From the IMG/VR virus record IMGVR_UViG_3300030419_001554, positions 1 through 30,364 of that record: 30,364 nt of DNA, one strand, 5' to 3'. Made by a program: the position numbers and the translations under genes. This document shows positions 1-7,699 of this stretch, piece after piece. A model generated the notes under the pieces. It saw only the letters and a program-made list of their open reading frames with translations, did not search any database and had not been told where the DNA came from. This DNA is from a virus. How positions within the stretch are numbered: the stretch's first letter is position 1; every line of letters begins with the position of its first letter.

Positions 1-11
1 GAACTATTTTT
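1..11 (-). promoter_or_regulatory. Upstream element of a promoter cut by the left edge
   Basis: On the minus strand the last bases of the window read AAAAATAGTTC. This is the conserved block that sits directly upstream of TTGACA in the complete promoters at 4.8, 12.6, 16.6, 23.1 and 28.3 kb. The -35 and -10 boxes should lie just beyond the window. The call rests only on this partial match. Confidence 0.55.
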
Positions 12-335
12 CCTATTTCCATTAAAAACGCAAAAGAACTGCAAATAATCAGCGGTGTCATTTAATACTCTATGATATTCGTTATCTTCAATTAACACCA
101 TATCACCAGCTGATACATTGAATTCTTGTTCATCTATTATCATTTTACCACTACCATGTGTAAAATAATAAACTTCTTCTTGTCCTTCATGGCTATGTCC
201 TCTTGTTTTTCTAAAAGGGTGTAGTAAGGTACTACTTACTACTAAGTTCTTTAATTTTGTGTTGTCTTTTACTAAGTAATCTTCGTTATTTTTAACGATT
301 ATTCCATCGAATGTGTTTATACTAAATTTTACCAT
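1..335 (-). CDS. Cupin-domain protein (C-terminus at window edge)
   Basis: The ATG at 335 opens 111 codons that run off the left edge. The sequence contains a clear cupin fold: motif 1 around residues 46-63 (GHSHEGQEEVYYF followed by a glycine) and motif 2 around residues 77-92 (GDMVLIEDNEYHRVLN). The two histidines, the glutamate and the late histidine that usually bind a metal are all present. The start overlaps the stop of the upstream gene by 7 nt, so it belongs to the same operon. If the promoter motif at the edge continues as elsewhere (TTGACA), the gene ends almost at once, about 112 aa long, with its TGA inside the motif. Small single-domain cupins act as sugar isomerases, epimerases or dioxygenases; the substrate cannot be told here. 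Confidence 0.8.
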   Translation of the reverse strand, partial: MVKFSINTFDGIIVKNNEDYLVKDNTKLKNLVVSSTLLHPFRKTRGHSHEGQEEVYYFTHGSGKMIIDEQEFNVSAGDMVLIEDNEYHRVLNDTADYLQFFCVFNGNRKNS

Positions 336-592
336 TTTTCTGGGGGTGTCCAACTTGGGTCACTATAATTAAATGGTTTAGATTCTTGTAGCTGAGCTGG
401 TCTTCTACCTGTTCCTACCCACTCATAATGATGAATCGCCATAAAAGGAGCCACATTCTCAGGGTATCCTAGTATTTCTAAATCATCTCTAGGGTCTTCT
501 TTCCAACAGTGATTAAGTATATCACCATAGTCCTCTGCTACAAAATAATGTAATTTTCCATTTTTGTCTTTAGCATTTGCAAATATAAACAT
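329..592 (-). CDS. Hypothetical protein, 87 aa
   Basis: I do not recognise this small acidic, aromatic-rich protein. It has no membrane segment, no cysteine pair and no clear motif; the C-terminal third is rich in proline and tryptophan. It starts at the base next to the stop of the DapF-like gene and overlaps the cupin gene by 7 nt, so it is part of the same transcript. Reading frame, spacing and lack of a competing frame support it as a real gene. Confidence 0.75.
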   Translation of the reverse strand: MFIFANAKDKNGKLHYFVAEDYGDILNHCWKEDPRDDLEILGYPENVAPFMAIHHYEWVGTGRRPAQLQESKPFNYSDPSWTPPEKW

Positions 593-1210
593 TTACCATT
601 CTCCTTCATAAACTTTTTTCACAATAGCACTTACTTCCATATAATTGGGGGATATTCTAATCATGTGATATCCTCCTTCTGACTCTATCTTAATAACATC
701 TCCTTTGAATTCGCCATTATTATAAAGATACTCTGCGGTGGCTACTGCTGCTGAACCGCAACTTAAAACTTTTCCTACTCCTCTTTCGTGTGTTATAATA
801 CTTATTTTATTATGAAACACTTTGCCTATTACTCTTGTTTGATTTATATGTGGGTTATCCCCAAGTGCCATATTATGTGACACTTGATGTTTACAACCAC
901 AATCAATATATGTACCAGTATCTTTAGGTCTTTTTACTTCTAGCATCATATATTCTCTTGTTTTATATGCTGATACTATTGGGGCTACAGGTTTAATATC
1001 ATCATAAAAGTACTTAGCTGCCATTGTTCCATTAAAACAATTGTCTGCTTTACTTCCATCTTTGTTGATGAATTTCATTTCTCCTTTACCATTGATTGTA
1101 ATCCATTGGTCATAGTTAATTGACTTACTATGCTCCCATTGTTTAAAATCAAACTTGTCTCGTGATATGACAAGATTCTGCCCATTTACATGGCACTTAA
1201 TAAATTTCAC
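593..1210 (-). CDS. Diaminopimelate epimerase-like protein (DapF fold)
   Basis: DapF inverts one stereocentre of LL-diaminopimelate with two cysteines acting as acid and base. Both cysteine contexts are present: DGSKADNCFNG around Cys58 (DapF: DGS-E-x-x-CGNG) and ERGVGKVLSCGSAA around Cys151 (DapF: ERG-G-T-x-ACGTG). A GDNPH segment at 117-121 matches the GNPH motif and the N-terminus (MKFIKCHVNGQN) matches the DapF start. At 205 aa it is much shorter than cellular DapF (about 275), mainly through loss in the first domain, and the glycine after Cys58 is replaced by Phe. The start is GTG, with AAAGGA six bases upstream, just after the stop of the ParB-like gene. It could serve host cell-wall or lysine metabolism, or be a related epimerase with another substrate. 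Confidence 0.78.
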   Translation of the reverse strand: MKFIKCHVNGQNLVISRDKFDFKQWEHSKSINYDQWITINGKGEMKFINKDGSKADNCFNGTMAAKYFYDDIKPVAPIVSAYKTREYMMLEVKRPKDTGTYIDCGCKHQVSHNMALGDNPHINQTRVIGKVFHNKISIITHERGVGKVLSCGSAAVATAEYLYNNGEFKGDVIKIESEGGYHMIRISPNYMEVSAIVKKVYEGEW

Positions 1211-1212
1211 TA

Positions 1213-1707
1213 TTAATCCTTTGGTAGTTGTTGCTTATGTTTCCATTCTAGTTCGTCCCCAATTCTTTCGAATAATCGCATCTCTACTCCATCAGGGTCT
1301 GTATCATCTTGGTAGTACATGGATTTCCAAATTAGCTCTGCCATTTGAAACCATACTGCTACTGCTTTATTTCTAAATTCTGTATCTCCCCAAAGATAAT
1401 ATAAGAGCCACCATTCTTTATCAAATTTGCAAACTCTTAATTCCTTTTCCCAAAGGGCTGGTATCTCTTGCAGGCACCTCAGTCTTTGAGACCCTGCAAT
1501 GGGATACCAGTTAGGCATGGTGAGTATGGGAGATTTTACTCCATGCTTCTCTAAACTCTCTTTTAATTTTTCATTTATAGGTACTGATGCTATATTTTCT
1601 TGTACCTTTGGTTGATTTAATAACCAACCTATTTTTCTGACATACCATGTATGTCCTGGTAGCGGTACTAATTCCGCCGTTTCTCTACTGACTCTATCGT
1701 CTGCCAT
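1213..1707 (-). CDS. ParB/sulfiredoxin-fold protein
   Basis: Residues about 44-85 look like a ParB-type nuclease/NTPase fold: a helix (KLKESLEKHGV), then PILTM and the signature YPIAGSQRLRCLQEI, comparable to the G-x-R-R/QRL box of ParB-like proteins. The rest is rich in Trp and Tyr and not recognised. The start codon overlaps the stop of the upstream 55-aa gene (TAATG), which indicates translational coupling. A second protein of this type lies at 19.6-20.1 kb. Phage ParB-like proteins have been linked to DNA nicking or modification; the role here is unknown. Confidence 0.65.
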   Translation of the reverse strand: MADDRVSRETAELVPLPGHTWYVRKIGWLLNQPKVQENIASVPINEKLKESLEKHGVKSPILTMPNWYPIAGSQRLRCLQEIPALWEKELRVCKFDKEWWLLYYLWGDTEFRNKAVAVWFQMAELIWKSMYYQDDTDPDGVEMRLFERIGDELEWKHKQQLPKD

Positions 1708-1874
1708 TAGTGTATCTCCTCTGGTGGATTGTACCTAAGCTCCATCTCTGCTTCGTATATATCCCTAAATTCTTCTAGTGTTGGCTCTGTCATAGGTAAA
1801 TCTTTATTTTCCCTTATTTCAGCAATATAAATGCTGTAAGCCACTAATAATTGTTTTTCTGTGTATAATATCAT
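1707..1874 (-). CDS. Small acidic protein, 55 aa
   Basis: Read by hand between the helicase and the ParB-like gene. It begins MILYTEKQLL and ends NPPEEIH. Its ATG overlaps the helicase stop (ATGA) and its stop overlaps the next start (TAATG), so both ends are locked into the operon. It is acidic and probably helical, without a membrane segment. I do not know its function. Confidence 0.72.
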   Translation of the reverse strand: MILYTEKQLLVAYSIYIAEIRENKDLPMTEPTLEEFRDIYEAEMELRYNPPEEIH

Positions 1875-3229
1875 AAATCGCTATAATCCTCCCCCGTTGT
1901 CATGGTCTCTTTTAATTCTGCTTTTTCATCGGGGTCTAACGCGGAATGTGGACCGATTTTTAATGTGTCCCAATTCATTTCTGAAGTGAAACTCTCTGCC
2001 TTCCCATTTCTCATTTTATCGCACTTAAACTTAATGCATTGTTCAGCGTCACCCCAATGCTGTAAACTATACGCAGCATCAACAGCGTCAAGAATCCCTT
2101 TCGAGAACCTTGCTTCGCCTTTTTCATTAGTTTGGAAAGCTGAGAGAACAAGAACTTTGCTCTCTTGTGCGAGTGATTTGAGACCTTTTGATATCTCAAT
2201 TTGCTCAGTCCAATCGTATTGACCTGAGCGACCTGGGGCGTTGTGGCGTCTAACTTGGTTTAGGTAATCTACTATAACTAGCCCTAAATCTGGCAATTGC
2301 GCCTGTTTCTGTCTTACAACACTAATGATTTTAGCCAATGTAAGAGCAGGGTCATAAAACACATCTATCTGTGGTTTATCGGCTAGTGGATTTCTTGTAA
2401 GTTCATAATGAAACCTATCGAAATCTCTGTGTCCCTTAAAGTTGTCTAAGGATTCGTTACCCTCTTCAAAACGGTCTGCCCACCAAGTCGCAACTTTCTC
2501 CCACTCCAACGGAGATAGGTTTCTAGTTTTAATACGATTAGTAGGCACGCCTGTGGATAATGCACAAACTCTTTGTAGAATTTGTCTGGCGTCCATCTCA
2601 ATAGTAAAATACAATACTGATTTATCTTTTTGATGAGCCGCCTCTGCTATGTTGCAGCATGTAAATGATTTACCGCCGCCTCGTTGTCCACCAACAACGA
2701 CCAAGTCTTTGGGAGAGAATGTGTAGTCTAAATCGTACTCTTGATTTAGACCGAGTGGTAAAAACTTCTGCAAATCTTCTTCACTATCAAACAATTCAAT
2801 AGATTCCATACTTTCGTTATCCTCAGCTGTTTCAACCCTATCTTCTACTTGCACAACAATCTCTTGTAGAAGGTCGATATTTTCTCTAGCATCAGATATT
2901 GCTACCTGATTTTCTACGAAGTCTTCGACTCTTTCTAGTATTTCAGATTGTGTGAATTGATTCTTAAGGTAGTCGAGGAGGATATACGCTGGTACATCTG
3001 TTTCAACTGTTTCGATAGCATACACCTTCTCCTGAAGTTCTCTAGAACGAACCTCTAGTTTTAAATCTTCAAATGAAGGTAAGTCATGATACTTATGCAC
3101 ATGCTTGTCGACTATTTTCCAAAGTTTTCGGTACTCACCTTCTGGGAAATAGTGCTGTTTTAATCCATTCCATGTTTGGAAATCTGCGTGTGAAAGTATT
3201 TGCTTAAGTAATGCACTCTCTAAAGTCAA
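1871..3229 (-). CDS. Replicative DNA helicase, DnaB/T4 gp41 type
   Basis: A hexameric helicase that unwinds the replication fork using ATP. The C-terminal RecA-like domain carries Walker A (GGQRGGGKS, near residue 180), Walker B (LGLVIVDYLNQVRR) and a downstream sensor strand (VLVLSAFQTNEKGEA). The N-terminal part is helical and acidic, as in the primase-interacting domain of gp41. Length (about 452 aa) is close to T4 gp41 (475). I chose the TTG at 3229 because GGGAG lies six bases upstream; an in-frame TTG at 3247 would add six residues but sits in the tail of a terminator and has no ribosome-binding site. The gene lies directly behind that terminator without a visible promoter of its own, so its expression probably depends on read-through. 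Confidence 0.93.
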   Translation of the reverse strand: MTLESALLKQILSHADFQTWNGLKQHYFPEGEYRKLWKIVDKHVHKYHDLPSFEDLKLEVRSRELQEKVYAIETVETDVPAYILLDYLKNQFTQSEILERVEDFVENQVAISDARENIDLLQEIVVQVEDRVETAEDNESMESIELFDSEEDLQKFLPLGLNQEYDLDYTFSPKDLVVVGGQRGGGKSFTCCNIAEAAHQKDKSVLYFTIEMDARQILQRVCALSTGVPTNRIKTRNLSPLEWEKVATWWADRFEEGNESLDNFKGHRDFDRFHYELTRNPLADKPQIDVFYDPALTLAKIISVVRQKQAQLPDLGLVIVDYLNQVRRHNAPGRSGQYDWTEQIEISKGLKSLAQESKVLVLSAFQTNEKGEARFSKGILDAVDAAYSLQHWGDAEQCIKFKCDKMRNGKAESFTSEMNWDTLKIGPHSALDPDEKAELKETMTTGEDYSDL

Positions 3230-3240
3230 TAATCTCTCCC

Positions 3241-3278
3241 AAAACAAAAAGGCGAGAGACTAAATTAGTCTACTCGCC
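3241..3278 (-). terminator. Rho-independent terminator before the helicase
   Basis: Read on the minus strand, GGCGAG-TAGACT pairs with AGTCT-CTCGCC around a short A/T loop with one bulged base, followed by TTTTTGTTTT. It lies 14 nt behind the stop of the HTH gene. Because the helicase starts within 12 nt and no promoter intervenes, it may act as a partial terminator (attenuator). Confidence 0.85.
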
Positions 3279-3292
3279 CAAAGTTTAAATCA

Positions 3293-4009
3293 TTAACCGA
3301 TTTCTTTTCTAGCAGCGCCATTGTAGTCAGCACATTGTAGACCTCTTCTGGTCAACATTGTTTTAACGCCTCTTACAGTTTTGCCAATTTCATCAGCAAT
3401 TTCTTCAACAGTCATGTCGTCAATTTCAACACCTGCTAAAGGGTCAGCTTTGCTTGAACCTTTGGTTTCTTTTTGCTTAGGTATAGCGTTGATTTCACCT
3501 GCTCTTAAAAGAGAAAGTGCTTTACCTCTGATTGAGTTAACGCTTCTGCCAAGTGCTTCAGCTATATCTTCGATGAAAGCGCCATCGTTAACTAGGTTAA
3601 CAAATTGTGCTTCTTCATCTTCGTTGTAAGACTTAACTGTTTCAACTTTAGGAGCTGGTTTAACATGCTCTGTAAGTTGCATAGAAAGAATCTTACCTTG
3701 AATAGATTTAGCTGAGAAATGTCCGCCTTCAAAATTTGAAGCGATTTCTGCATATGTGTAACTTCCAGAGTTGTCAGTTACAAAGTTTCTTAATGTAGCT
3801 TCTTGCTCGTCTGTGAAAGACTTAGTAGCTGATGCTGAAGCAAGTTCTACATCATAACCCATTTTTCTGAGTTTTGAACTAACACTTCTTACAGAAGTTT
3901 CTAGTTCTTCTGCTGCGCTAGCAACAGTTGCCTGTGATACAGGGCTTTCGTCACCGACGAAGTTCTCCAATGCTGAAGTTCTTTCGTCTGTCCATTTTGG
4001 TAATGCCAT
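3293..4009 (-). CDS. Four-repeat HTH (SANT/GcrA-like) DNA-binding protein
   Basis: The 238-aa protein is built from four diverged copies of a roughly 50-aa three-helix unit. Copies begin near residues 5 (KWTDERTSALENF), 64 (SFTDEQEATLRNF), 126 (SYNEDEEAQFVNL) and 198 (DDMTVEEIADEIG), and each ends in a recognition-helix-like segment such as SVRSVSSKLRKMGY, SVNSIRGKALSL or TVRGVKTMLTRRGL. This is the same unit as in the single-copy proteins at 12.1, 23.7, 24.9 and 29.7 kb. It is probably a DNA-binding regulator or nucleoid-type protein. It is the last gene before a terminator, after the ligase C-terminal subunit. The family name is tentative; the repeat structure is seen directly. Confidence 0.72.
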   Translation of the reverse strand: MALPKWTDERTSALENFVGDESPVSQATVASAAEELETSVRSVSSKLRKMGYDVELASASATKSFTDEQEATLRNFVTDNSGSYTYAEIASNFEGGHFSAKSIQGKILSMQLTEHVKPAPKVETVKSYNEDEEAQFVNLVNDGAFIEDIAEALGRSVNSIRGKALSLLRAGEINAIPKQKETKGSSKADPLAGVEIDDMTVEEIADEIGKTVRGVKTMLTRRGLQCADYNGAARKEIG

Positions 4010-4012
4010 TTT

Positions 4013-4768
4013 TTATTCCTCTAAAAATTTCTTTAAATTATTTACTATAATAACACCTCGGTCACGAGCTGTTTGTGTTTTGGCTGACTCAATCCCACTC
4101 TCATTTACTAAATAATTGCAGTCTTTAGTCAGACTATTCTTTACCACATAACCATATTTGTTTAATACTTTCTCTGCGAAGGCTTTAGTAGGATAGTTTT
4201 TCAACTTTCCTGTAATACAAACAACACCAGTGACCTCTTGTTTCTTAATAATTTTGTTTTTCCAATCGAAAGGTAGTGTGTCTTTGTAATTGTTCTGATA
4301 GTATTCATCAAATAGCCAGTTTATCAATGAAGCAGTAGCCTTTGGTCCGATTCCCGCTTCAGTACAACTTTTCTCGCTTATATCTTCAATGTCGGATATA
4401 TTATTGCATAACTTTTGAGAAGCTGACCGACCAATAAGTGGTATCGAGAAAGCGGGTAGTAAGTCTACTACTTTGGCATTTCTTGATTTCTGTATTTCGT
4501 TGAATAACTTCTCTGCCATTTTCAATGAACCTATTCTATCTTCAATATCTTCAACAGTTAGTTCATATAATTCGTGGTAGTCTTCGATTTGCAACTTGTT
4601 AATGGTTGCTGGTCCAAGACCTTTTATCTTAAGAACCGAAGCAAATGATTCTAATTTCTTATTCCATTGAGCTGGACAATTAGGATTTCTGCAAAATAGT
4701 TGCTCCCTCACTAATTCTAACTCAGAACTACAAGCTGGGCAAGTAGTTGGAAATTCAATCTGTTTCAA
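4013..4768 (-). CDS. NAD-dependent DNA ligase, C-terminal subunit (Zn finger, HhH, BRCT)
   Basis: This is the DNA-binding half of a bacterial-type LigA made as a separate protein. A four-cysteine zinc finger (Cys10, 13, 26, 31; CPAC and CRNPNC) comes first, then helix-hairpin-helix motifs (IKGLGPATINKL near 49 and PLIGRSASQKL near 110), and a BRCT domain from about 178 (VTGVVCITGKL through the end). It has no adenylation domain; that is the gene at 10326-11321. The break falls at the OB-fold/zinc-finger boundary of ordinary LigA. The ATG lies about 25 nt behind the start site expected from the promoter at 4.8 kb, with an AGAGAAGAAG purine stretch as ribosome-binding site. Confidence 0.88.
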   Translation of the reverse strand: MKQIEFPTTCPACSSELELVREQLFCRNPNCPAQWNKKLESFASVLKIKGLGPATINKLQIEDYHELYELTVEDIEDRIGSLKMAEKLFNEIQKSRNAKVVDLLPAFSIPLIGRSASQKLCNNISDIEDISEKSCTEAGIGPKATASLINWLFDEYYQNNYKDTLPFDWKNKIIKKQEVTGVVCITGKLKNYPTKAFAEKVLNKYGYVVKNSLTKDCNYLVNESGIESAKTQTARDRGVIIVNNLKKFLEE

Positions 4769-4797
4769 TTTCTTCTTCTCTCTTAAATATATAATAT

Positions 4798-4836
4798 ATT
4801 ATATATAATTTTTAACCATTTGTCAAGAACTATTTC
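4798..4836 (-). promoter_or_regulatory. Class A sigma70-type promoter for ligC
   Basis: Minus strand: AAATAGTTC-TTGACA, exactly 17 bp, TATAAT (-35 at 4821-4826, -10 at 4798-4803). Both boxes are perfect consensus. It opens the unit from the ligase C-terminal subunit towards the left edge. Confidence 0.9.
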
Positions 4837-4872
4837 TTGATTCCTCACCAAAAAAGACTCATCAATTTTTGA

Positions 4873-4974
4873 CTAGTCCTCATAGATGTGGGTATCTTCG
4901 ATGTATTTATCTTTATTTCGTAAATGCCACCAAAGTGCTTTAATTTTTTTAATTAATCTTCTTATCCAATTCAT
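4873..4974 (-). CDS. Small basic amphipathic protein, 33 aa
   Basis: Read by hand: MNWIRRLIKKIKALWWHLRNK with an acidic tail. The first 20 residues would form a basic amphipathic helix with three tryptophans. It overlaps the 3' end of the SGNH gene by 26 nt and is the last ORF of this transcription unit. The ribosome-binding site is weak. Function unknown; it may be a false ORF. Confidence 0.5.
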   Translation of the reverse strand: MNWIRRLIKKIKALWWHLRNKDKYIEDTHIYED

Positions 4975-5698
4975 ATTTATAAATATCTTCTATTATTCGT
5001 TGTGCCATAATCCTATGACCTTCCTCCAAAGGGTGGTCTTTTGGTCCAAATGGCACCTTCTGTCTTTTGCACATATCGTAAAATGCTTCTTCTTTCATAT
5101 GAGGTAATTCCCTAATATAATCATCTTTTGTCATATGTGCCGTGTCCCATTCTATATTAGCTCCTTCTCGTCTTGCTTCATCTAATCTGTCTAGTAATTT
5201 TCCATACTGACCATCAGACATATTATAAAATAGATAAGGAATCTTTTGTGCTTCAAAGAAGTACTTTAAACTTATCATATAATGTAAAGTATAAATTAAA
5301 TTATATGTCGCATATCTAACTTTAGTTGCATATCCATTTAGTGCTTCCCACTCGGGTCTTTTTAAAGTGTGGTGGAAATATACTTCAGAGTCGGGACTCA
5401 ATTCTAAAGTATTATAATTCATTTTGTGGTCAACCCACACAGCAGAGCGCCATGTATTATCTCGCTTTCCTAAATATTCAAATCTATTTATACCTGACCA
5501 TACTATTATAGCTAGACTAGGTTTCTTTCTTAGACAGTCATCTGTAGATACTCTCCAGATTCTATCATTACTTCCACCAATTTTTGAATTTCTATAAAAC
5601 TCTTGGTCAAAATGTTCAGATACAATATTTACAAAAGAATCTGATAAATCTTTAATTTCATGTGCCTGTACAAAACTACAACCATTCCAATAAATCAC
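4949..5698 (-). CDS. SGNH/GDSL-type hydrolase-like protein
   Basis: The blocks of SGNH esterases are visible in order: NGCSFV with the candidate nucleophile Ser8, KIGGSNDRIWR near 40-50 (Gly/Asn block), IIVWSGINRFEY near 64-75, and PFGPKDHPLEEGH near 216-228 as the Asp-His block. Such proteins hydrolyse ester or acyl groups on sugars and lipids, and similar ones are frequent in marine T4-like phages. The substrate is not known. Its start overlaps the deformylase stop by 4 nt. The catalytic assignment is by motif only. Confidence 0.68.
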   Translation of the reverse strand: MIYWNGCSFVQAHEIKDLSDSFVNIVSEHFDQEFYRNSKIGGSNDRIWRVSTDDCLRKKPSLAIIVWSGINRFEYLGKRDNTWRSAVWVDHKMNYNTLELSPDSEVYFHHTLKRPEWEALNGYATKVRYATYNLIYTLHYMISLKYFFEAQKIPYLFYNMSDGQYGKLLDRLDEARREGANIEWDTAHMTKDDYIRELPHMKEEAFYDMCKRQKVPFGPKDHPLEEGHRIMAQRIIEDIYKYELDKKIN

Positions 5699-6135
5699 GG
5701 CTTAAATACTTTTCCTCTATCTGTTATTAAAAATCCGTTTAAATGGTCAAATTCATGTAGAACAACTCTAGCATCGAAATCTTTGAATTTTCTAGTTTTC
5801 TTTATCGTTTTGTTGTTCTCTACTGTAAAATATTCCATTACAATATAAGAAGGTCTTTTTATTCTAACATGAGTATTTTCGCAACTTAAACACGCTTCGA
5901 AATCTGTTTTTTCATATGGACTTCTTTGTTTAATTTTAGGATTGATAAATATTTCAACAGGGTCTCCTGCTAAAAATATTCTATAAGGTATTCCTATTTG
6001 TATTGCAGCAATACCTATGCCATTATTTTCTTTCATGGCTTCTTTCATTTTATCAACTATTTCATCTAGTTCTTTAAATGTTCCATCAAACTCTTTTGAA
6101 GTTTGTCTTAATATTTTTTCATCTGTTGTAATCAA
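5695..6135 (-). CDS. def: Peptide deformylase
   Basis: Removes the N-formyl group from nascent proteins. All three family motifs are present: GIGIAAIQ (residues 39-46), EACLSC (80-85, with the metal-binding cysteine; usual form EGCLS) and HEFDH (127-131, HExxH with two metal-binding histidines and the catalytic glutamate). At 146 aa it lacks the C-terminal helix of many host enzymes, as is usual for marine phage deformylases. It overlaps the carbamoyltransferase stop by 4 nt. In phages this enzyme is thought to keep up with demand for short-lived or newly made proteins. Confidence 0.94.
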   Translation of the reverse strand: MITTDEKILRQTSKEFDGTFKELDEIVDKMKEAMKENNGIGIAAIQIGIPYRIFLAGDPVEIFINPKIKQRSPYEKTDFEACLSCENTHVRIKRPSYIVMEYFTVENNKTIKKTRKFKDFDARVVLHEFDHLNGFLITDRGKVFKP

Positions 6136-7490
6136 AATACTTTTACTCCTGTTTCTCTTTCAAATTCTTCTGCGTCTTCCCAATCGCTTACCATTGGTTT
6201 TCCTTTTATATTTAAACTTGTATTTAATAACATTGGAATACCTGTTTTCTCATAATATTCTTCTAGTACAGGTCTTAATATAGATTTATGATTGGGTTTT
6301 ACAATCTGAACTCTTGCGCTGCCGTCGACATGCGTGACTGAGTCGTAGTCGTGTTTCGCTTTCGCCGTGAATTGCATGTATTCGTTCGCATACCCTTCAA
6401 AGTAATCGTCATAATATTCCGAGAGGATTGCGGGCGCAAAAGGTCGGAACCTTTGCCGTCTTTTAATACGATTAACGGTGTCTTTGCTATTGTGCCTAAC
6501 ATCAGCAAGCAAAGACCTGTTGCCAAGAGCCCTTGGGCCAAATTCTTCTCTTCCATTGCATACTCCTACTATTTTATTGTACAATAATTCTTCTACTATA
6601 GCTCTTGGATTTGTTTCTTCATTTCTACAATCCACTCCCAAAAAGCTATCATAGTATTTTACTCTTTGTTTTGTATGAGCAAGTATACAGCCTAATGCAC
6701 TACCTGCGTCACCTGGACTTGGGAATATCCACATATTATCAAACATGGGTCTAATTTTAGAATTAGCTACACAATTTAAAGCTACTCCGCCTCCATATAC
6801 TAGATTACTTCCGTATGCTCTTGCTTTGGTCATAATCTCTAATATTTCGACTTCTAACTGTGCTTGTGCACTTGCAGCAATATCTTCTATTGGGTGCCAA
6901 AACCATCTGCTTATTGGTATGCCTTTATGATATGTATTGTTATAATTCAATGCCTCAGACATATCAATACAAGGTTCTCCATACGCTGCCATACCCATTG
7001 TAATATATTCATCTTCATTAGGTTTTAATCCTATACGCTTCGTTATAGCACTATAGAATAATCCTAATGACCAAGGGTATTTCATATAAGATACTTTTCT
7101 TCCATCTTTCCAAATAGTAACAGTATCATATTCTCCGATAGCATCTATTACTACACAAACAGTATCTTTAGTAGTATCCCACGGAGCTGTATACATTCCA
7201 GCTGCCATATGGCTTTCATGGTGTCCTACACTAAGGTCATAATCAGATGAACAAATAGGACTAGGTTTTTGTCCAAAATGTATTCTTCTACTATTCTTCA
7301 ACTCTGTATTCTCATAGAATATAGTAGTTGTATCTCTAGTATGCCATGCGGCTAATAAATCTTTAGGAACATACCTTTCACCTTTTACTTTAGTATGTCT
7401 CTCAGCATGGGTCGCAAAAGTTATATGCCCGTCATCTACGACAGCCATACCTGCGTCATGAAATCCTTCACTAATTCCTATATATCTCAC
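6132..7490 (-). CDS. NodU/CmcH/TobZ-family O-carbamoyltransferase
   Basis: Family members use carbamoyl phosphate and ATP to form a carbamoyl-adenylate and transfer the carbamoyl group to a hydroxyl. Motifs seen: an N-terminal ISEGFHDAGMAVVDDG actin-like strand, VGHHESHMAAG metal-binding histidines, YGGGVALNCVANSKI, PSPGDAGSALG, and in the C-terminal YrdC-like part EEFGPRALGNRSLLAD, RQRFRPFAPAIL and MLLNTSLNIKGKPMV. At 452 aa it is shorter than bacterial homologues (about 550-600). The segment at 6310-6560 is visibly richer in G+C than the rest of the gene. It overlaps both neighbours by 4 nt. The acceptor could be a sugar, a nucleoside or a small metabolite. Confidence 0.92.
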   Translation of the reverse strand: MRYIGISEGFHDAGMAVVDDGHITFATHAERHTKVKGERYVPKDLLAAWHTRDTTTIFYENTELKNSRRIHFGQKPSPICSSDYDLSVGHHESHMAAGMYTAPWDTTKDTVCVVIDAIGEYDTVTIWKDGRKVSYMKYPWSLGLFYSAITKRIGLKPNEDEYITMGMAAYGEPCIDMSEALNYNNTYHKGIPISRWFWHPIEDIAASAQAQLEVEILEIMTKARAYGSNLVYGGGVALNCVANSKIRPMFDNMWIFPSPGDAGSALGCILAHTKQRVKYYDSFLGVDCRNEETNPRAIVEELLYNKIVGVCNGREEFGPRALGNRSLLADVRHNSKDTVNRIKRRQRFRPFAPAILSEYYDDYFEGYANEYMQFTAKAKHDYDSVTHVDGSARVQIVKPNHKSILRPVLEEYYEKTGIPMLLNTSLNIKGKPMVSDWEDAEEFERETGVKVF

Positions 7491-7699
7491 AACTTAATTG
7501 CTAATAGTAGAAAAATAGCTAACATTATCATATTTGCCATAAGCATAAGAAGTCCTAATATGGTATGATACCATATCCATCTTGTCTTATAGGCATTTTC
7601 AATTGTTAAATCTGCTGGGTCAGGAGACTTTTCTACTTGTTGTTTTACAAGTTCTTCTTCTTCCTTACTCCCCCACAGTATGTGATACCATTTTTTCAT
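7487..7699 (-). CDS. Small membrane protein, 70 aa
   Basis: A polar N-terminal 40 residues with an acidic patch (SKEEEELVKQQVEKS) precede one long hydrophobic segment at about 43-68. The likely topology is a C-tail-anchored inner-membrane protein. It overlaps the GIY-YIG-like gene by 35 nt and the carbamoyltransferase by 4 nt. I do not recognise it. Confidence 0.72.
   Translation of the reverse strand: MKKWYHILWGSKEEEELVKQQVEKSPDPADLTIENAYKTRWIWYHTILGLLMLMANMIMLAIFLLLAIKL

Noticed and set aside
4975-4982. T4-type late promoter (TATAAATA)
   Set aside because: The match lies on a palindromic AT stretch that abuts the ATG of the 33-aa ORF; similar octamers occur inside coding regions by chance in this AT-rich sequence.
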